Notes: generated by a model from the sequence alone, not told the origin. Positions 40,718 through 50,247 are shown, counted from the stretch's first letter. The stretch is DNA of 54,645 nt from an uncultured Lachnospiraceae bacterium (GCA_947626365.1 CANQRW010000016.1:1-54645); one strand, 5' to 3'. Program-made: numbers and translations.

Positions 40718-43700
40718 GTGAGTGTAAGACGAGTGTACGTGGAGAAGAAACCGGCGTTTGCGGTAAAGGCCAAAGAGCTGAGAGAGGAGATTGCAAGCTA
40801 TCTCGGCATCAAGACGGTGACCGGCGTCCGGGTTCTGATCCGTTATGATATTGAAAATCTGTCGGACAGGACCTATCAGGCGGCCCTGGGAACTATTTTC
40901 TCCGAACCGCCGGTGGATGAGCTGTACGAGGAGACCTTCCCTCGGGATGAGGCGGATACGGTCTTTTCCGTGGAGTACCTGCCGGGCCAGTTCGACCAGC
41001 GGGCGGATTCCGCGGAGCAGTGCGTAAAGCTGCTGAACGAGGAGGAAGAGCCGGTGATCCGCTCCGCCACCACCTACGTGATTTCCGGGGATGTGACGGC
41101 GGAGCAGGCGGAGGCGGTCAAGGCCTTCTGCATCAATCCGGTGGATTCCAGGGAGGCCGGGGAGGACAAGCCTCAGACTCTGGTGACGGTATTCGACACT
41201 CCCGCGGATGTGGCGTCTTTTGACGGGTTCTGCAGTTTCGGTGAGGCGGAACTGAAGGCTCTTTACGATTCCCTGAACCTGGCCATGACCTTCAAAGATT
41301 TTCTGCATATTCAGAACTATTACAGCGGCGAGGAGCACCGGGATCCCACGGTGACGGAGATCCGTGTGCTGGACACCTACTGGTCCGACCACTGCCGCCA
41401 TACCACCTTTTCCACAGAACTTAAGGATGTGACCATCACCGACGGCGAGTATAAGGCCCCCATCCAGGCGGCTTACGACCGGTATCTGGCGGACCGTGAG
41501 ATGCTCTATAAGGGCCGGGACGATAAGTTCGTCTGTCTGATGGATCTGGCTCTTCTGGCAATGAAGAAGCTTAGGGCGGAAGGGAAACTTATGGATCTGG
41601 AGGAGTCGGATGAGATCAACGCCTGCAGTATCGTGGTGCCGGTAGAGATCGACGGCGTCACGGAAGAGTGGCTGGTGAATTTCAAGAACGAGACCCACAA
41701 CCATCCCACGGAGATCGAGCCCTTCGGCGGCGCGGCCACCTGTCTGGGCGGAGCCATCCGGGATCCCCTGTCCGGCCGTACCTATGTGTACCAGGCCATG
41801 CGGATTACGGGAGCGGCGGATCCCACCCGGCCCATCTCCGAGACCATGAAGGGCAAGCTGCCCCAGAGAAAGCTGGTGAACGGGGCTGCCGACGGCTACA
41901 GCTCCTACGGCAACCAGATTGGTCTGGCTACCGGTTATGTAAAAGAAATCTATCATCCGAATTACGCGGCTAAGAGAATGGAGATCGGTGCTGTCATGGG
42001 CGCCGCTCCCAGAAAATATGTGAAGCGGCTTACCTCCGACCCCGGGAATATCATCGTCCTTCTGGGAGGGCGGACCGGCCGGGACGGCATCGGCGGCGCC
42101 ACCGGCTCTTCCAAGGTTCACACGGAAGCCAGCATCGAGGTGTGCGGAGCGGAGGTGCAGAAGGGCAATCCTCCCACGGAGCGGAAGATCCAGAGGCTGT
42201 TCCGCCGTCCGGAGGTATCCTGTATCATCAAGAAATGCAACGATTTCGGCGCCGGCGGCGTGTCTGTGGCTATCGGCGAGCTGGCAGCAGGGCTGAAGAT
42301 CGATCTGGACAAGGTGCCGAAAAAATACGCCGGCCTGGACGGCACGGAGATCGCCATTTCCGAGTCTCAGGAGCGGATGGCGGTGGTGTTGGATCCGGCT
42401 GATGTGGACGCGTTTCTGGGCTATTCCGCGGAAGAGAACCTGGAGGCCATCCCTGTGGCGATGGTGACGGAAGAGCCCAGGCTGGTGATGAACTGGCGGG
42501 GCAAGACCATCGTGGATATCAGCAGGGCATTTTTGGATACCAATGGGGCCCATCAGGAGGCCAGCGTGGTTCTGGAGACGCCGTCCGCGGAGGGCAATCC
42601 TTTTAAGGCGGCATACGGCGAGGCCGGGGTTGGCGGCTCCCGCGAGGCCGAGACATGCGGTTCCTGCGGGGCTGGGACATATGATTCCTGCGAGGCTGGA
42701 TCTGACGGTTCCCGCAAGGCCGAGACATGCAGTTCCAGCGAGGCTGGGATATGCGGTTCCAGTGAGACCGGGTTTGACGGGAAATCAGCGGGATCGGCGG
42801 CTCAGGAGAACGGCAGGGTGGTCTCCGATATCAACGATACAGAAGGCATCCGGAACAAGTGGCTGTCGGTTCTGGGGGATCTGAATGTCTGCTCCCAGAA
42901 GGGACTGGTGGAGATGTTCGACGGCTCCATCGGGGCCGGTTCCGTGTTCATGCCCTACGGTGGTCTCTATCAGCTGACGGAGACCCAGACCATGGTGGCC
43001 AAGCTGCCGGTTCTTAGAGGAACTACTGACACGGTGACTATGATGAGCTACGGCTATGATCCCTATCTGTCTAGCTGGAGCCCTTATCATGGGGCCGTGT
43101 ACGCGGTAGTGTCCTCTGTGGCCAAGATCGCGGCCAGCGGCGGACAGGTGGATAAGATCCGCTTTACCTTCCAGGAGTATTTTAAGAGAATGACCGAGGA
43201 CGCAGCCCGTTGGGGAACTCCCTTCGCGGCTCTTCTGGGAGCCTATGACGCCCAGCTGGGCTTTGGACTTCCCTCCATCGGCGGCAAGGACAGCATGTCC
43301 GGCACCTTCAACGACGAGCATCACGGCGAGATCAACGTGCCGCCCACTCTGGTTTCCTTTGCGGTGGACGTGGCTAGCCAGAAGGATATTATCACGCCGG
43401 AGTTTAAGAAGGCCGGAAGCAAGATTGTGGTCTTCCGGATTGAGCGTGACCGGTACGATCTGCCGGTTTACGGACAGCTTCTGGACGGCTACCGCAAGCT
43501 TCATGAAGATATGAAGGCGGGAAGGATCATCGCCGCCTATGCGGTGGAGGGTCACGGCCTGGCGGAATCCGTCAGCAAGATGGCCTTCGGCAACAAGCTG
43601 GGCGTGAAGATTGAGCACAATGTAGATCCCAGAGATTTCTTTGCTCCCGGCTGGGGCGATATCGTCTGCGAGGTTCCAGACGGGAAGGTGGGCGAACTGT

Positions 43701-44704
43701 CCGTCTCCTACACGGTCATCGGCGAAGTCACCGGAACTGGTGCTTTGGAGTACGGCGCTGTGGTGATTCCGCTGGAAGAGGCCCTGGATGTGTGGACGGA
43801 ACCACTGGAGAAAGTGTTCCCCACCATGTCCGGCGTGGCCCAGACGGAAGTGCCCCACCAGCCTTACGAGGCGAAGGAAATCTATATCTGCAGACATAAA
43901 GCGGCAAAGCCCCACGTATTTATCCCCGTGTTCCCAGGAACCAACTGCGAGTACGACAGTGCCAGGGCCTTTGAGCGGGCCGGCGCGGAAGTGAGCACCC
44001 GGGTGTTCCGCAACTTAAGCGCGGCGGATATCCGTGATTCGGTGGAAGAGTTTAAGAAAGAGATAAGCCAGGCCCAGATTGTCATGTTCCCCGGCGGCTT
44101 CTCCGCAGGCGACGAGCCGGAGGGTTCCGCCAAGTTCTTCGCCACCGTGTTCCGCAACGCGGTGATCAAGGAGGAGATCGAGAAGCTTCTGAATGAGCGG
44201 GACGGCCTGATGCTGGGTATCTGCAACGGTTTCCAGGCTCTCATCAAGCTGGGACTGGTTCCGGAGGGCAGGATCACGGAGCAGCATGGGGATTCGCCCA
44301 CTCTGGCTATGAATACCATCGGCCGCCATGTGTCCAAAATGGTCTATATCAAGGTTATGACCAACAAATCCCCGTGGCTGGCTCAGGCCCAGCTGGGAGG
44401 CGTCTACTGCAATCCTGCCTCCCACGGCGAGGGACGTTTCGTGGCAAACGACCAGTGGCTTCAGAAGCTGTTTGCTAACGGCCAGGTAGCCACCCAGTAC
44501 GTCAACGACAAGGGCGAGCCTACCATGGATGAGTTCTGGAATCCCAACGGCTCCTACATGGCCATCGAGGGCATTACCAGCCCGGACGGACGGATCCTGG
44601 GCAAGATGGCCCACTCGGAGCGCCGCGGTACGGCGGTAGCCATGAATATCTACGGCCAGCAGGACATGAGAATCTTCGAGTCCGGCGTGGCGTATTTCAA
44701 ATAA
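40718..44704 (+). CDS. purL: Phosphoribosylformylglycinamidine synthase, single-chain (PurL-PurQ fusion)
   Basis: 1328 residues, GTG start at 40718 behind GAGGAGGAAG. The N-terminal domain is followed by a PurS-like linker, then the catalytic motif NETHNHPTEIEPFGGAATCL and DFGAGGVSVAIGE. A second synthetase half has GGKDSMSGTF. The C-terminal glutaminase has PGTNCEYDSARAFERAG, the nucleophile Cys in LGICNGFQAL, and HGEGRF. It makes FGAM from FGAR, ATP and glutamine in purine synthesis. Between the two synthetase halves there is a 56-residue Ser/Gly/Cys-rich insertion from a 24-bp repeat, which makes the protein longer than the usual 1230-1260. The isochorismatase-like gene follows by 31 bases. 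Confidence 0.93.
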   Translation: MSVRRVYVEKKPAFAVKAKELREEIASYLGIKTVTGVRVLIRYDIENLSDRTYQAALGTIFSEPPVDELYEETFPRDEADTVFSVEYLPGQFDQRADSAEQCVKLLNEEEEPVIRSATTYVISGDVTAEQAEAVKAFCINPVDSREAGEDKPQTLVTVFDTPADVASFDGFCSFGEAELKALYDSLNLAMTFKDFLHIQNYYSGEEHRDPTVTEIRVLDTYWSDHCRHTTFSTELKDVTITDGEYKAPIQAAYDRYLADREMLYKGRDDKFVCLMDLALLAMKKLRAEGKLMDLEESDEINACSIVVPVEIDGVTEEWLVNFKNETHNHPTEIEPFGGAATCLGGAIRDPLSGRTYVYQAMRITGAADPTRPISETMKGKLPQRKLVNGAADGYSSYGNQIGLATGYVKEIYHPNYAAKRMEIGAVMGAAPRKYVKRLTSDPGNIIVLLGGRTGRDGIGGATGSSKVHTEASIEVCGAEVQKGNPPTERKIQRLFRRPEVSCIIKKCNDFGAGGVSVAIGELAAGLKIDLDKVPKKYAGLDGTEIAISESQERMAVVLDPADVDAFLGYSAEENLEAIPVAMVTEEPRLVMNWRGKTIVDISRAFLDTNGAHQEASVVLETPSAEGNPFKAAYGEAGVGGSREAETCGSCGAGTYDSCEAGSDGSRKAETCSSSEAGICGSSETGFDGKSAGSAAQENGRVVSDINDTEGIRNKWLSVLGDLNVCSQKGLVEMFDGSIGAGSVFMPYGGLYQLTETQTMVAKLPVLRGTTDTVTMMSYGYDPYLSSWSPYHGAVYAVVSSVAKIAASGGQVDKIRFTFQEYFKRMTEDAARWGTPFAALLGAYDAQLGFGLPSIGGKDSMSGTFNDEHHGEINVPPTLVSFAVDVASQKDIITPEFKKAGSKIVVFRIERDRYDLPVYGQLLDGYRKLHEDMKAGRIIAAYAVEGHGLAESVSKMAFGNKLGVKIEHNVDPRDFFAPGWGDIVCEVPDGKVGELSVSYTVIGEVTGTGALEYGAVVIPLEEALDVWTEPLEKVFPTMSGVAQTEVPHQPYEAKEIYICRHKAAKPHVFIPVFPGTNCEYDSARAFERAGAEVSTRVFRNLSAADIRDSVEEFKKEISQAQIVMFPGGFSAGDEPEGSAKFFATVFRNAVIKEEIEKLLNERDGLMLGICNGFQALIKLGLVPEGRITEQHGDSPTLAMNTIGRHVSKMVYIKVMTNKSPWLAQAQLGGVYCNPASHGEGRFVANDQWLQKLFANGQVATQYVNDKGEPTMDEFWNPNGSYMAIEGITSPDGRILGKMAHSERRGTAVAMNIYGQQDMRIFESGVAYFK
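42618..42785 (+). repeat. 24-bp in-frame tandem repeat inside purL
   Basis: Seven units of 24 bases starting GCGAGGCC or a variant (42618, 42642, 42666, 42690, 42714, 42738, 42762). Each adds eight residues of the form xEAxTCGS. Copies are 60-90% alike, so the array is not brand-new but is still clearly tandem. It lies in a loop between folded halves of the enzyme. Confidence 0.9.
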
Positions 44705-44735
44705 AAACTGGAAAATATCCGGAGGTAAAGGTACT

Positions 44736-45269
44736 ATGGAACAGAAGAAGATTTTGATTGTGATCGACATGCAGAAGGATTTCATCGACGGCAGCCTGGG
44801 AACGTCGGAGGCGCAGGCCATCGTGGAAAATGTAGTCCGTGTGATCAATTCCTTTGAAGGGACTGTTCTTTACACAATGGATACCCACTACGATAATTAC
44901 ATGAATACACTGGAGGGCAAAAAACTGCCGGTTCTTCACTGTATCAAGGGCACGGAAGGGTGGCAGATCGAACCCCGTGTGCTTCAGGCCCTGGAGAAGA
45001 AGGCGGCGAAATGTTTCGAGAAGCCGACCTTCGGCTCCTATGAACTGGCAGAGTATGTGGAATCTATCGTTCCTGACAGCTTCAAAGCGGAGATCACCAT
45101 TATGGGTCTCTGCACAGAAATCTGTGTGGCATCCAACGGGCTTCTTCTCCGGTCAAAGCTGCCCAACGCCAAGATCACCGTCCTGGCAGACTGCTGCGCG
45201 GGGGTTACGCCGGAGTCCCATCTGGCGGCCCTGGCTACGCTCTCCAGCTGTCAGCTGGATGTGAAATAA
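44736..45269 (+). CDS. Isochorismatase/nicotinamidase-family cysteine hydrolase
   Basis: 177 residues. The catalytic Asp is in VIDMQKDFIDGSL (about residue 11), the Lys in FEKPTFGS (about 95) and the nucleophile Cys in MGLCTEICVASN (about 130). This gives the Asp-Lys-Cys triad of nicotinamidase-like hydrolases. It could deamidate nicotinamide or a related amide in the cytoplasm. It follows purL by 31 bases behind GGAGGTAAAG, so it is probably co-transcribed. The substrate is not certain. Confidence 0.85.
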   Translation: MEQKKILIVIDMQKDFIDGSLGTSEAQAIVENVVRVINSFEGTVLYTMDTHYDNYMNTLEGKKLPVLHCIKGTEGWQIEPRVLQALEKKAAKCFEKPTFGSYELAEYVESIVPDSFKAEITIMGLCTEICVASNGLLLRSKLPNAKITVLADCCAGVTPESHLAALATLSSCQLDVK

Positions 45270-45406
45270 AAAAGGAAATTTCATTTTGGCACCGCAGATG
45301 GAAACGCGATTATATTTTCTTTAAATCTGGGCATGATAATTCTGCAGAAATATAACAGCTCAGGGCCATACGCCCGGCAGATTATCGATCAACAGGAGGA
45401 ATTATC

Positions 45407-45721
45407 ATGACCAGATTGGAATGTACGGTTACCAACTGTCTCCACAATTCGGAGAACCATTGCTGCAAGCAGGCAATCATTGTAGACGGCGCTGAGGCCA
45501 AGGACAATTATGAGACCTGCTGCGGCAGTTTCGACCAGAACAAAGAGGGTTCCTACAAGAACCTGTTCAAGACGCCGGAAAACCGGCTGGAGATTGACTG
45601 TGAGGCTGTGAACTGCATTTACAACAGCGACCGCCACTGTGAGGCCGAAAGGATCGGCATCGTAGGCGACGGGGCTTCCGAAGCCAGCCACACGGAATGC
45701 GCAACCTTTACGCTCAGATAG
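45407..45721 (+). CDS. DUF1540 protein with two Cys-rich domains
   Basis: 104 residues with two copies of the DUF1540 pattern. The first is LECTVTNCLHNSENHCCKQ...YETCCGSF, and the second is IDCEAVNCIYNSDRHCEA...HTECATF. Each copy has four or five Cys, suggesting a small metal-binding fold. The family is common in spore-forming Clostridia, but its function is unknown. A CAGGAGGAATTATC site precedes the ATG. A strong hairpin after the stop ends the transcript. Confidence 0.88.
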   Translation: MTRLECTVTNCLHNSENHCCKQAIIVDGAEAKDNYETCCGSFDQNKEGSYKNLFKTPENRLEIDCEAVNCIYNSDRHCEAERIGIVGDGASEASHTECATFTLR

Positions 45722-45746
45722 AGGAAAACAGCAGAAAGAGGAAGAG

Positions 45747-45773
45747 GGGGCTGCAGCATTCTGCTGCAGCCCC
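45747..45773 (+). terminator. Strong hairpin after the DUF1540 gene
   Basis: A perfect 12-bp stem, GGGGCTGCAGCA/TGCTGCAGCCCC, with a 3-base loop. The tract that follows, TGTACTGTTTC, is only weakly U-rich. Confidence 0.7.
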
Positions 45774-45814
45774 TGTACTGTTTCAAGGCGTGGAAGCAGG
45801 CAGTCTGTTCCGCA

Positions 45815-45843
45815 TTGACTATCCGTTCATTGTTGATTATAAT
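45815..45843 (+). promoter_or_regulatory. Promoter of the CapA gene
   Basis: TTGACT (45815-45820) and TATAAT (45838-45843) are spaced by 17 bases, 33 bases before the ATG at 45877. Confidence 0.75.
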
Positions 45844-45876
45844 AATATAAATTCGGATACGGACCGGAGGAATGTC

Positions 45877-47046
45877 ATGAAAAAGCGATCAGGGCTCCTT
45901 CTGACGGGAGCGACAGCAGTTATGCTGGCGGCGATGGCGCTGACGACGGCAGCCGCTCAGAACAGGATGGGCGGTTTGGGGACAGCAGCGGAAAGATGGG
46001 AAACCGGCGCGGGGGAGAGCGCGGAAGGCGTAAAGACTGCGGAAACCGCTGTGGCGGTGCATGAAAAACAGACCGTCTCCCCTGACCATGTAACCTTATC
46101 CTTTGCGGGAGATATTAGTTTTGCGGAAGGTTACGCCAATATGGGTTATTATCACAGCGCGGGGAACGACATTACCCGCTGCATTTCTTCTGATGTGATC
46201 AGCCGGATGAGCAGCGCGGACATTATGATGCTCAACAATGAATTTACATACAGCGACGGCGGAAAACCTCTGTCCGGCAAGACCTATACCTTTCGCGCAA
46301 AGCCCCAGACGGCGGCCAACCTGGAAAAACTGTCTGTGGATATCGTGTCGGTTGCCAACAATCATGTCTACGATTACGGCGAGACGGCTCTGATCGACAC
46401 GCTGAACACGCTGGATGCCTATGGCGTGCCCCATGTGGGAGCCGGAAGGAATCTGGAGGAGGCCAAGGGAATCGTCTATTTCAAGGCCAACGACATGATC
46501 ATTTCCTATGTGAGCGCCACCCAGGTGGAGAGGTCTTACGTGTTTACCAAGGCGGCCACGGAGACTTCCGCGGGAGTGCTCCGGACTTACGATCCGGCAG
46601 TTTTCCTGGACGTGATCCGCCAGGCCGAGGCCACAAGTGATTTTGTGGTGGTCTACGTTCACTGGGGAACGGAGGGCGCCAGCCGGTTTGAATCCGACCA
46701 GCAGAGCCTGGGACGTCAGTATATCGACGCCGGCGCGGATCTTGTGATCGGCGACCACACCCATTGTCTCCAGGGCGTGGAGTATTACAATGGCGTTCCC
46801 ATTTTTTACAGCCTGGGCAATTTCTGGTTCAACAGCAAGACCCAGGACACCTGCCTGGTGGAGGCGGACATTACGCGGGACGGGGTGCAGGAGCTGCGCT
46901 TTATCCCCTGCCTGCAGAAGGGCTGCCGGACCACATTGGTTACGGATGAAGCTGTAAAGAGGCAGAAATACGCTTATCTGACCAGCATTTCATCGGGCGC
47001 GGCAGTGGACGAAAACGGCGTGATACACAGTACGGCAGGGAACTGA
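45877..47046 (+). CDS. CapA-family (PGA_cap) metallophosphatase-like protein, exported
   Basis: 389 residues from the ATG at 45877, six bases after CCGGAGG. The frame runs back to 45697, but without a site and across a terminator and promoter. The signal peptide is MKKRSGLLLTGATAVMLAAM...AAA. The CapA domain has SFAGDISFAEG (about 71-81), MLNNEFTYSD, VANNHVYDYGE, VVYVHWGTE and IGDHTHCLQGVE with the metal-binding His residues, and IFYSLGNFWFN. Members take part in poly-gamma-glutamate or other extracellular polymer handling. It should act outside the membrane. The next gene starts 24 bases later. Confidence 0.88.
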   Translation: MKKRSGLLLTGATAVMLAAMALTTAAAQNRMGGLGTAAERWETGAGESAEGVKTAETAVAVHEKQTVSPDHVTLSFAGDISFAEGYANMGYYHSAGNDITRCISSDVISRMSSADIMMLNNEFTYSDGGKPLSGKTYTFRAKPQTAANLEKLSVDIVSVANNHVYDYGETALIDTLNTLDAYGVPHVGAGRNLEEAKGIVYFKANDMIISYVSATQVERSYVFTKAATETSAGVLRTYDPAVFLDVIRQAEATSDFVVVYVHWGTEGASRFESDQQSLGRQYIDAGADLVIGDHTHCLQGVEYYNGVPIFYSLGNFWFNSKTQDTCLVEADITRDGVQELRFIPCLQKGCRTTLVTDEAVKRQKYAYLTSISSGAAVDENGVIHSTAGN

Positions 47047-47070
47047 TGAAAACAATGGGGAGATGATGAT

Positions 47071-47475
47071 TTGAGAAATCTGAGAGAAAAATTTGCCCGC
47101 TTTATGGTGGGGCGTTACGGAAGCGATGAACTGAACCGTTTTCTGGCGATGCTGACGCTGGTTCTGATCGTGATCAATCTGTTTTTGCGGACCAATGTAT
47201 TGTTTGTGCTGGAACTGATCTGCCTGATCCTGTTCTACCTGCGGATGTTTTCCAGGAATATCAATGGGCGGTTTCAGGAGAATCAGCGGTATCTTCATTA
47301 TCAGTTTCTGGTGACAGAGACCTTCCGGAAATGGAAATTCCGCTTTCAGGAGGGCCGGAAGTATAAGATTTTCAAGTGCCCCAACTGCGGTCAGAAGCTG
47401 CGGATCCCCAGAGGAAAGGGGAAGATCAGCATCCGCTGCCGCAAGTGCGGCCATGAATTTCTGGGAAAAAGCTGA
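47071..47475 (+). CDS. Small membrane protein with C-terminal zinc ribbon
   Basis: 134 residues, TTG start at 47071 behind GGGGAGATGATGA. Two membrane segments (about 25-60) are followed by a basic amphipathic region and a ribbon, CPNCG...CRKCG (about 102-127), with two CxxC pairs. The family is common but without known function in this group. It is probably co-transcribed with the CapA gene, 24 bases upstream. The start codon choice is the least sure part. Confidence 0.75.
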   Translation: MRNLREKFARFMVGRYGSDELNRFLAMLTLVLIVINLFLRTNVLFVLELICLILFYLRMFSRNINGRFQENQRYLHYQFLVTETFRKWKFRFQEGRKYKIFKCPNCGQKLRIPRGKGKISIRCRKCGHEFLGKS

Positions 47476-47597
47476 TGACTGTTTTGAATCCGTAATACAG
47501 TAAGTATGCCGTAGTACAGTGAGTATGAGAATGAAGCCGCGGTGAGATTGCCGTAAAATCTCGATGCGGTTTTATAAATGAAAAAAGAGGTAACGCT

Positions 47598-49643
47598 ATG
47601 CACAAGGAATTTTTAATGGGAAATGAAGCGATCGCGCTGGGAGCCATTGCCGCCGGAGTCAACCTTGCGGCGGGATACCCCGGAACTCCTTCCAGTGAAG
47701 TCCTGGAGACGGTAGCGAAACGGCGCGTCCCCGGAACTTATGTAGAGTGGTCGGTCAATGAGAAGGCCGCTATGGAAGTGGCGGCCGGGGCTGCCTACGC
47801 CGGGGCCCGCGTCATGGTGACGATGAAGCAGGTAGGCCTGAATGTGGCATCCGATCCGCTTATGAGCCTGGAATATATCGGCGTCAAGGGCGGCATGGTG
47901 GTGCTGGTGGCGGACGATCCGGGTCCCATTTCCTCTCAGACTGAGCAGGATACGAGACATTTTGCCGCATTCTCCAAGGTGCCCTGTTTCGATCCGTGCT
48001 CCGCCCAGGAGGCTTATGAGATGGTACAGGAGGCCTTTGACTATTCGGAAAAATACGGCACGCCTGTTTTCCTGCGGCCCACCACAAGGGTCTGTCACGG
48101 GTACGCTTCGGTGACGGTGAAGGAGGCGGAGGAATACCGGGTCAACAGGCCGGAGGGCTTTGTCAAAGATTCCGGCCGGTGGGTGATTTTCCCCCGCCTG
48201 TCCCTTCGGAATCATGAAAAGATCGAAGCGAGGAACGAGACACTTTCCGAAGATTTTTCTTCCTATGAGAGAAATCGTATCTATCCGTCCGGCGGAAGAG
48301 GCGCTGCCTCCGGCTTTGGGACAGCCGCGGGCAGAGATGACGCATCCGGCACCGATTCGTGCGGCGGTACAGGAAAGAAAGGGATAGCCGCCGGAGGAAT
48401 CAGCTTTACCTACGCCATGGAAGCGCTGAAGGACAGTCCGCAGCCCGCGAGACTTTTTAAGGTTGCCACGCCATTTCCTTTCCCGGAAAAACTGGCGTTA
48501 CAATTCTTATACGGCCTGGATGAGGTCTTATGCCTGGAAGAACTGGATCCGGTCATCGAGCGGGAACTGACCTATCTGTGCGGAAAACATCATCTTCCGG
48601 TAAAAATATACGGGAAATTGACCCATCATGTGAAGAACGCCGGGGAGAACAGCCGGGACAGCGTGAATCAAAATATCGCTGATTTTCTCGGCGATGCGGC
48701 GGGGCAGGAAGATATTTCCCGGCCCCTGGCCCAATCAGCCTCACAGCCGCCTTCTCAATCGGCCTCACAGCCGTCTTCTCAATCGGTCTCACAGCCGTCC
48801 CTTCCGGTGCGGCCTCCGGTGCTCTGCGCAGGTTGTCCTCACAGGGCGTCCTTCTACGCGGTAAAAACCGCCATGAAGGGAAAAAAGACAATCTTCTGCG
48901 GGGATATCGGCTGTTATACCCTGGGAAACGCCATGCCTCTTGACATGGTGGATACCTGCCTGTGCATGGGGGCGGGACTTGGCATTGCCCAGGGCGTCGG
49001 ACGGATCGAGCCGGATACTTCCTGTTTCGCGTTTGTAGGCGATTCCACGTTTTTCGCCTCCGCTATCACAGGCGTGGTGAACGCCGTGTACAATCAGGCT
49101 AATATGACCCTTGTGGTGCTGGACAATTCCACTACCGCCATGACCGGCCATCAGCCCCATCCGGGCACCGGCCGCACCGTAATGGGCGACGTGACGGCCA
49201 AAGTCAGCATTGAGGCGGTTCTGCGGGGGATCGGCGTTTCCGTGGTGGAGACGGTGAATCCTCTGGATCTTTCCGCGTCCGTCGCCTGCGTAAAGCGGGT
49301 AGCGGCGGAGCCGGGCGTAAAGGCCATTCTGTTCCGGTCGCCCTGTATCGCCATAACAAAACCGTCGGGCTGCCTGCGTATCGACCAGGACCGTTGTATC
49401 CGGTGCGGGAAATGTATCCGAGAGCTTGGCTGCCCGGCGCTGGTCACAGATAACGGCCGCGTATGCGTGGACGCTTCCCTCTGTACCGGCTGCGGGTTCT
49501 GCGCCCAGGTATGTCCGGTGGATGCTATCCGAAAGCCGTCTGGGGCACAGCCGGACGCGGGAGCCGGCCCGGCGCAGGCCGGAGCGGGAGAGGGAAACGG
49601 AAACCCGGCGCAATCCTGCGGAGGAGGTGACGGCAATGAATAA
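47598..49643 (+). CDS. iorA: Indolepyruvate ferredoxin oxidoreductase subunit alpha
   Basis: 681 residues, about 80-90 more than usual. The N-terminal pyruvate-binding part has LAAGYPGTPSSEVLE. The thiamine-diphosphate site is GDSTFFASAITGVVNA with NSTTAMTGHQPHPGTG. Two 4Fe-4S motifs are at the end, CIRCGKCIRELGCP and CTGCGFCAQVCP. It decarboxylates indolepyruvate and other arylpyruvates to aryl-acetyl-CoA, passing electrons to ferredoxin. The extra length is in two low-complexity insertions (about 235-260 and 375-405), the second from a 24-bp repeat. A Gly/Ala-rich tail follows the last Fe-S motif. It overlaps iorB by eight bases. Confidence 0.93.
   Translation: MHKEFLMGNEAIALGAIAAGVNLAAGYPGTPSSEVLETVAKRRVPGTYVEWSVNEKAAMEVAAGAAYAGARVMVTMKQVGLNVASDPLMSLEYIGVKGGMVVLVADDPGPISSQTEQDTRHFAAFSKVPCFDPCSAQEAYEMVQEAFDYSEKYGTPVFLRPTTRVCHGYASVTVKEAEEYRVNRPEGFVKDSGRWVIFPRLSLRNHEKIEARNETLSEDFSSYERNRIYPSGGRGAASGFGTAAGRDDASGTDSCGGTGKKGIAAGGISFTYAMEALKDSPQPARLFKVATPFPFPEKLALQFLYGLDEVLCLEELDPVIERELTYLCGKHHLPVKIYGKLTHHVKNAGENSRDSVNQNIADFLGDAAGQEDISRPLAQSASQPPSQSASQPSSQSVSQPSLPVRPPVLCAGCPHRASFYAVKTAMKGKKTIFCGDIGCYTLGNAMPLDMVDTCLCMGAGLGIAQGVGRIEPDTSCFAFVGDSTFFASAITGVVNAVYNQANMTLVVLDNSTTAMTGHQPHPGTGRTVMGDVTAKVSIEAVLRGIGVSVVETVNPLDLSASVACVKRVAAEPGVKAILFRSPCIAITKPSGCLRIDQDRCIRCGKCIRELGCPALVTDNGRVCVDASLCTGCGFCAQVCPVDAIRKPSGAQPDAGAGPAQAGAGEGNGNPAQSCGGGDGNE
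48735..48806 (+). repeat. 24-bp in-frame tandem repeat inside iorA
   Basis: Three copies of 24 bases (48735-48758, 48759-48782, 48783-48806), each encoding SASQPPSQ or a close variant. They form a flexible linker between the pyruvate-binding and thiamine-diphosphate domains. The unit length is the same as in the purL array, but the sequence is unrelated. Confidence 0.9.
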
Positions 49644-50247
49644 GAATATCATACTTTGCGGCGTCGGCGGCCAGGGCACGATCCTTGCCTCCAAACTGAT
49701 CGCCGCGGCCGCCATGAAGAAAGACATTCCGGTTATGAGCGCCGAGACCATCGGCATGGCTCAGAGAGGCGGAAGCGTGTTCAGCTATGTGCGCATAGGG
49801 GAGGGAATCTGTTCCCCCATGATAGCCAGAGGCACAGCCGACCTGATACTGGGGTTTGAACCCGGCGAGGCGGTGCGTATGCTTCCCTACCTGAAGCCGG
49901 ATGGGCAAATGGTGGTGAGCAGCCGGGCTATCATGCCGGTAACCGCCACGCTTTCCGGTTCCTCCTACAGCGGGGACGCGATGATTGCGTATCTGAGGGA
50001 GCAGGTCCGCGGCCTTTATGTGGTAGATGGTGAGCAGGCGTGCCGCGAGATTGGTTCGCCAAAGGTACTTAACATCCTCCTTCTGGGGGCGGCGGCGGAA
50101 AGCGGCGCCCTGGGATTTACAGAGGAGGAGCTTCGGGAGGTCATCAAGGAACGGCTTCCGGAAAAGTTCCATGAGATCAATTTCCGCGCCCTCAGCTATG
50201 CGCGTGAACAGAAAGAAACGGATCATTTTAGGACAGAAGCCCTGTAG
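49636..50247 (+). CDS. iorB: Indolepyruvate ferredoxin oxidoreductase subunit beta
   Basis: 203 residues from the ATG at 49636, behind GGAGGTGACGG. The longer frame from 49426 lies inside iorA. The N-terminus NIILCGVGGQGTILASKLIA and the segment SAETIGMAQRGGSVFSYVRI are typical of the gamma/beta subunits of 2-oxoacid:ferredoxin oxidoreductases. It binds the CoA-side of the reaction together with IorA, whose stop it overlaps by eight bases. Confidence 0.93.
   Translation: MNKNIILCGVGGQGTILASKLIAAAAMKKDIPVMSAETIGMAQRGGSVFSYVRIGEGICSPMIARGTADLILGFEPGEAVRMLPYLKPDGQMVVSSRAIMPVTATLSGSSYSGDAMIAYLREQVRGLYVVDGEQACREIGSPKVLNILLLGAAAESGALGFTEEELREVIKERLPEKFHEINFRALSYAREQKETDHFRTEAL

Noticed and set aside
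40652-42553. A 633-codon minus-strand frame opposite purL
   Set aside because: It is a shadow frame with low-complexity His/Arg/Leu-rich translation. purL is unambiguous on the plus strand.
42618-42785. CRISPR-like array from the regular 24-bp periodicity in purL
   Set aside because: Units are directly adjacent with no spacers, in frame, inside a gene. The other tandem arrays in the window have no spacers either.
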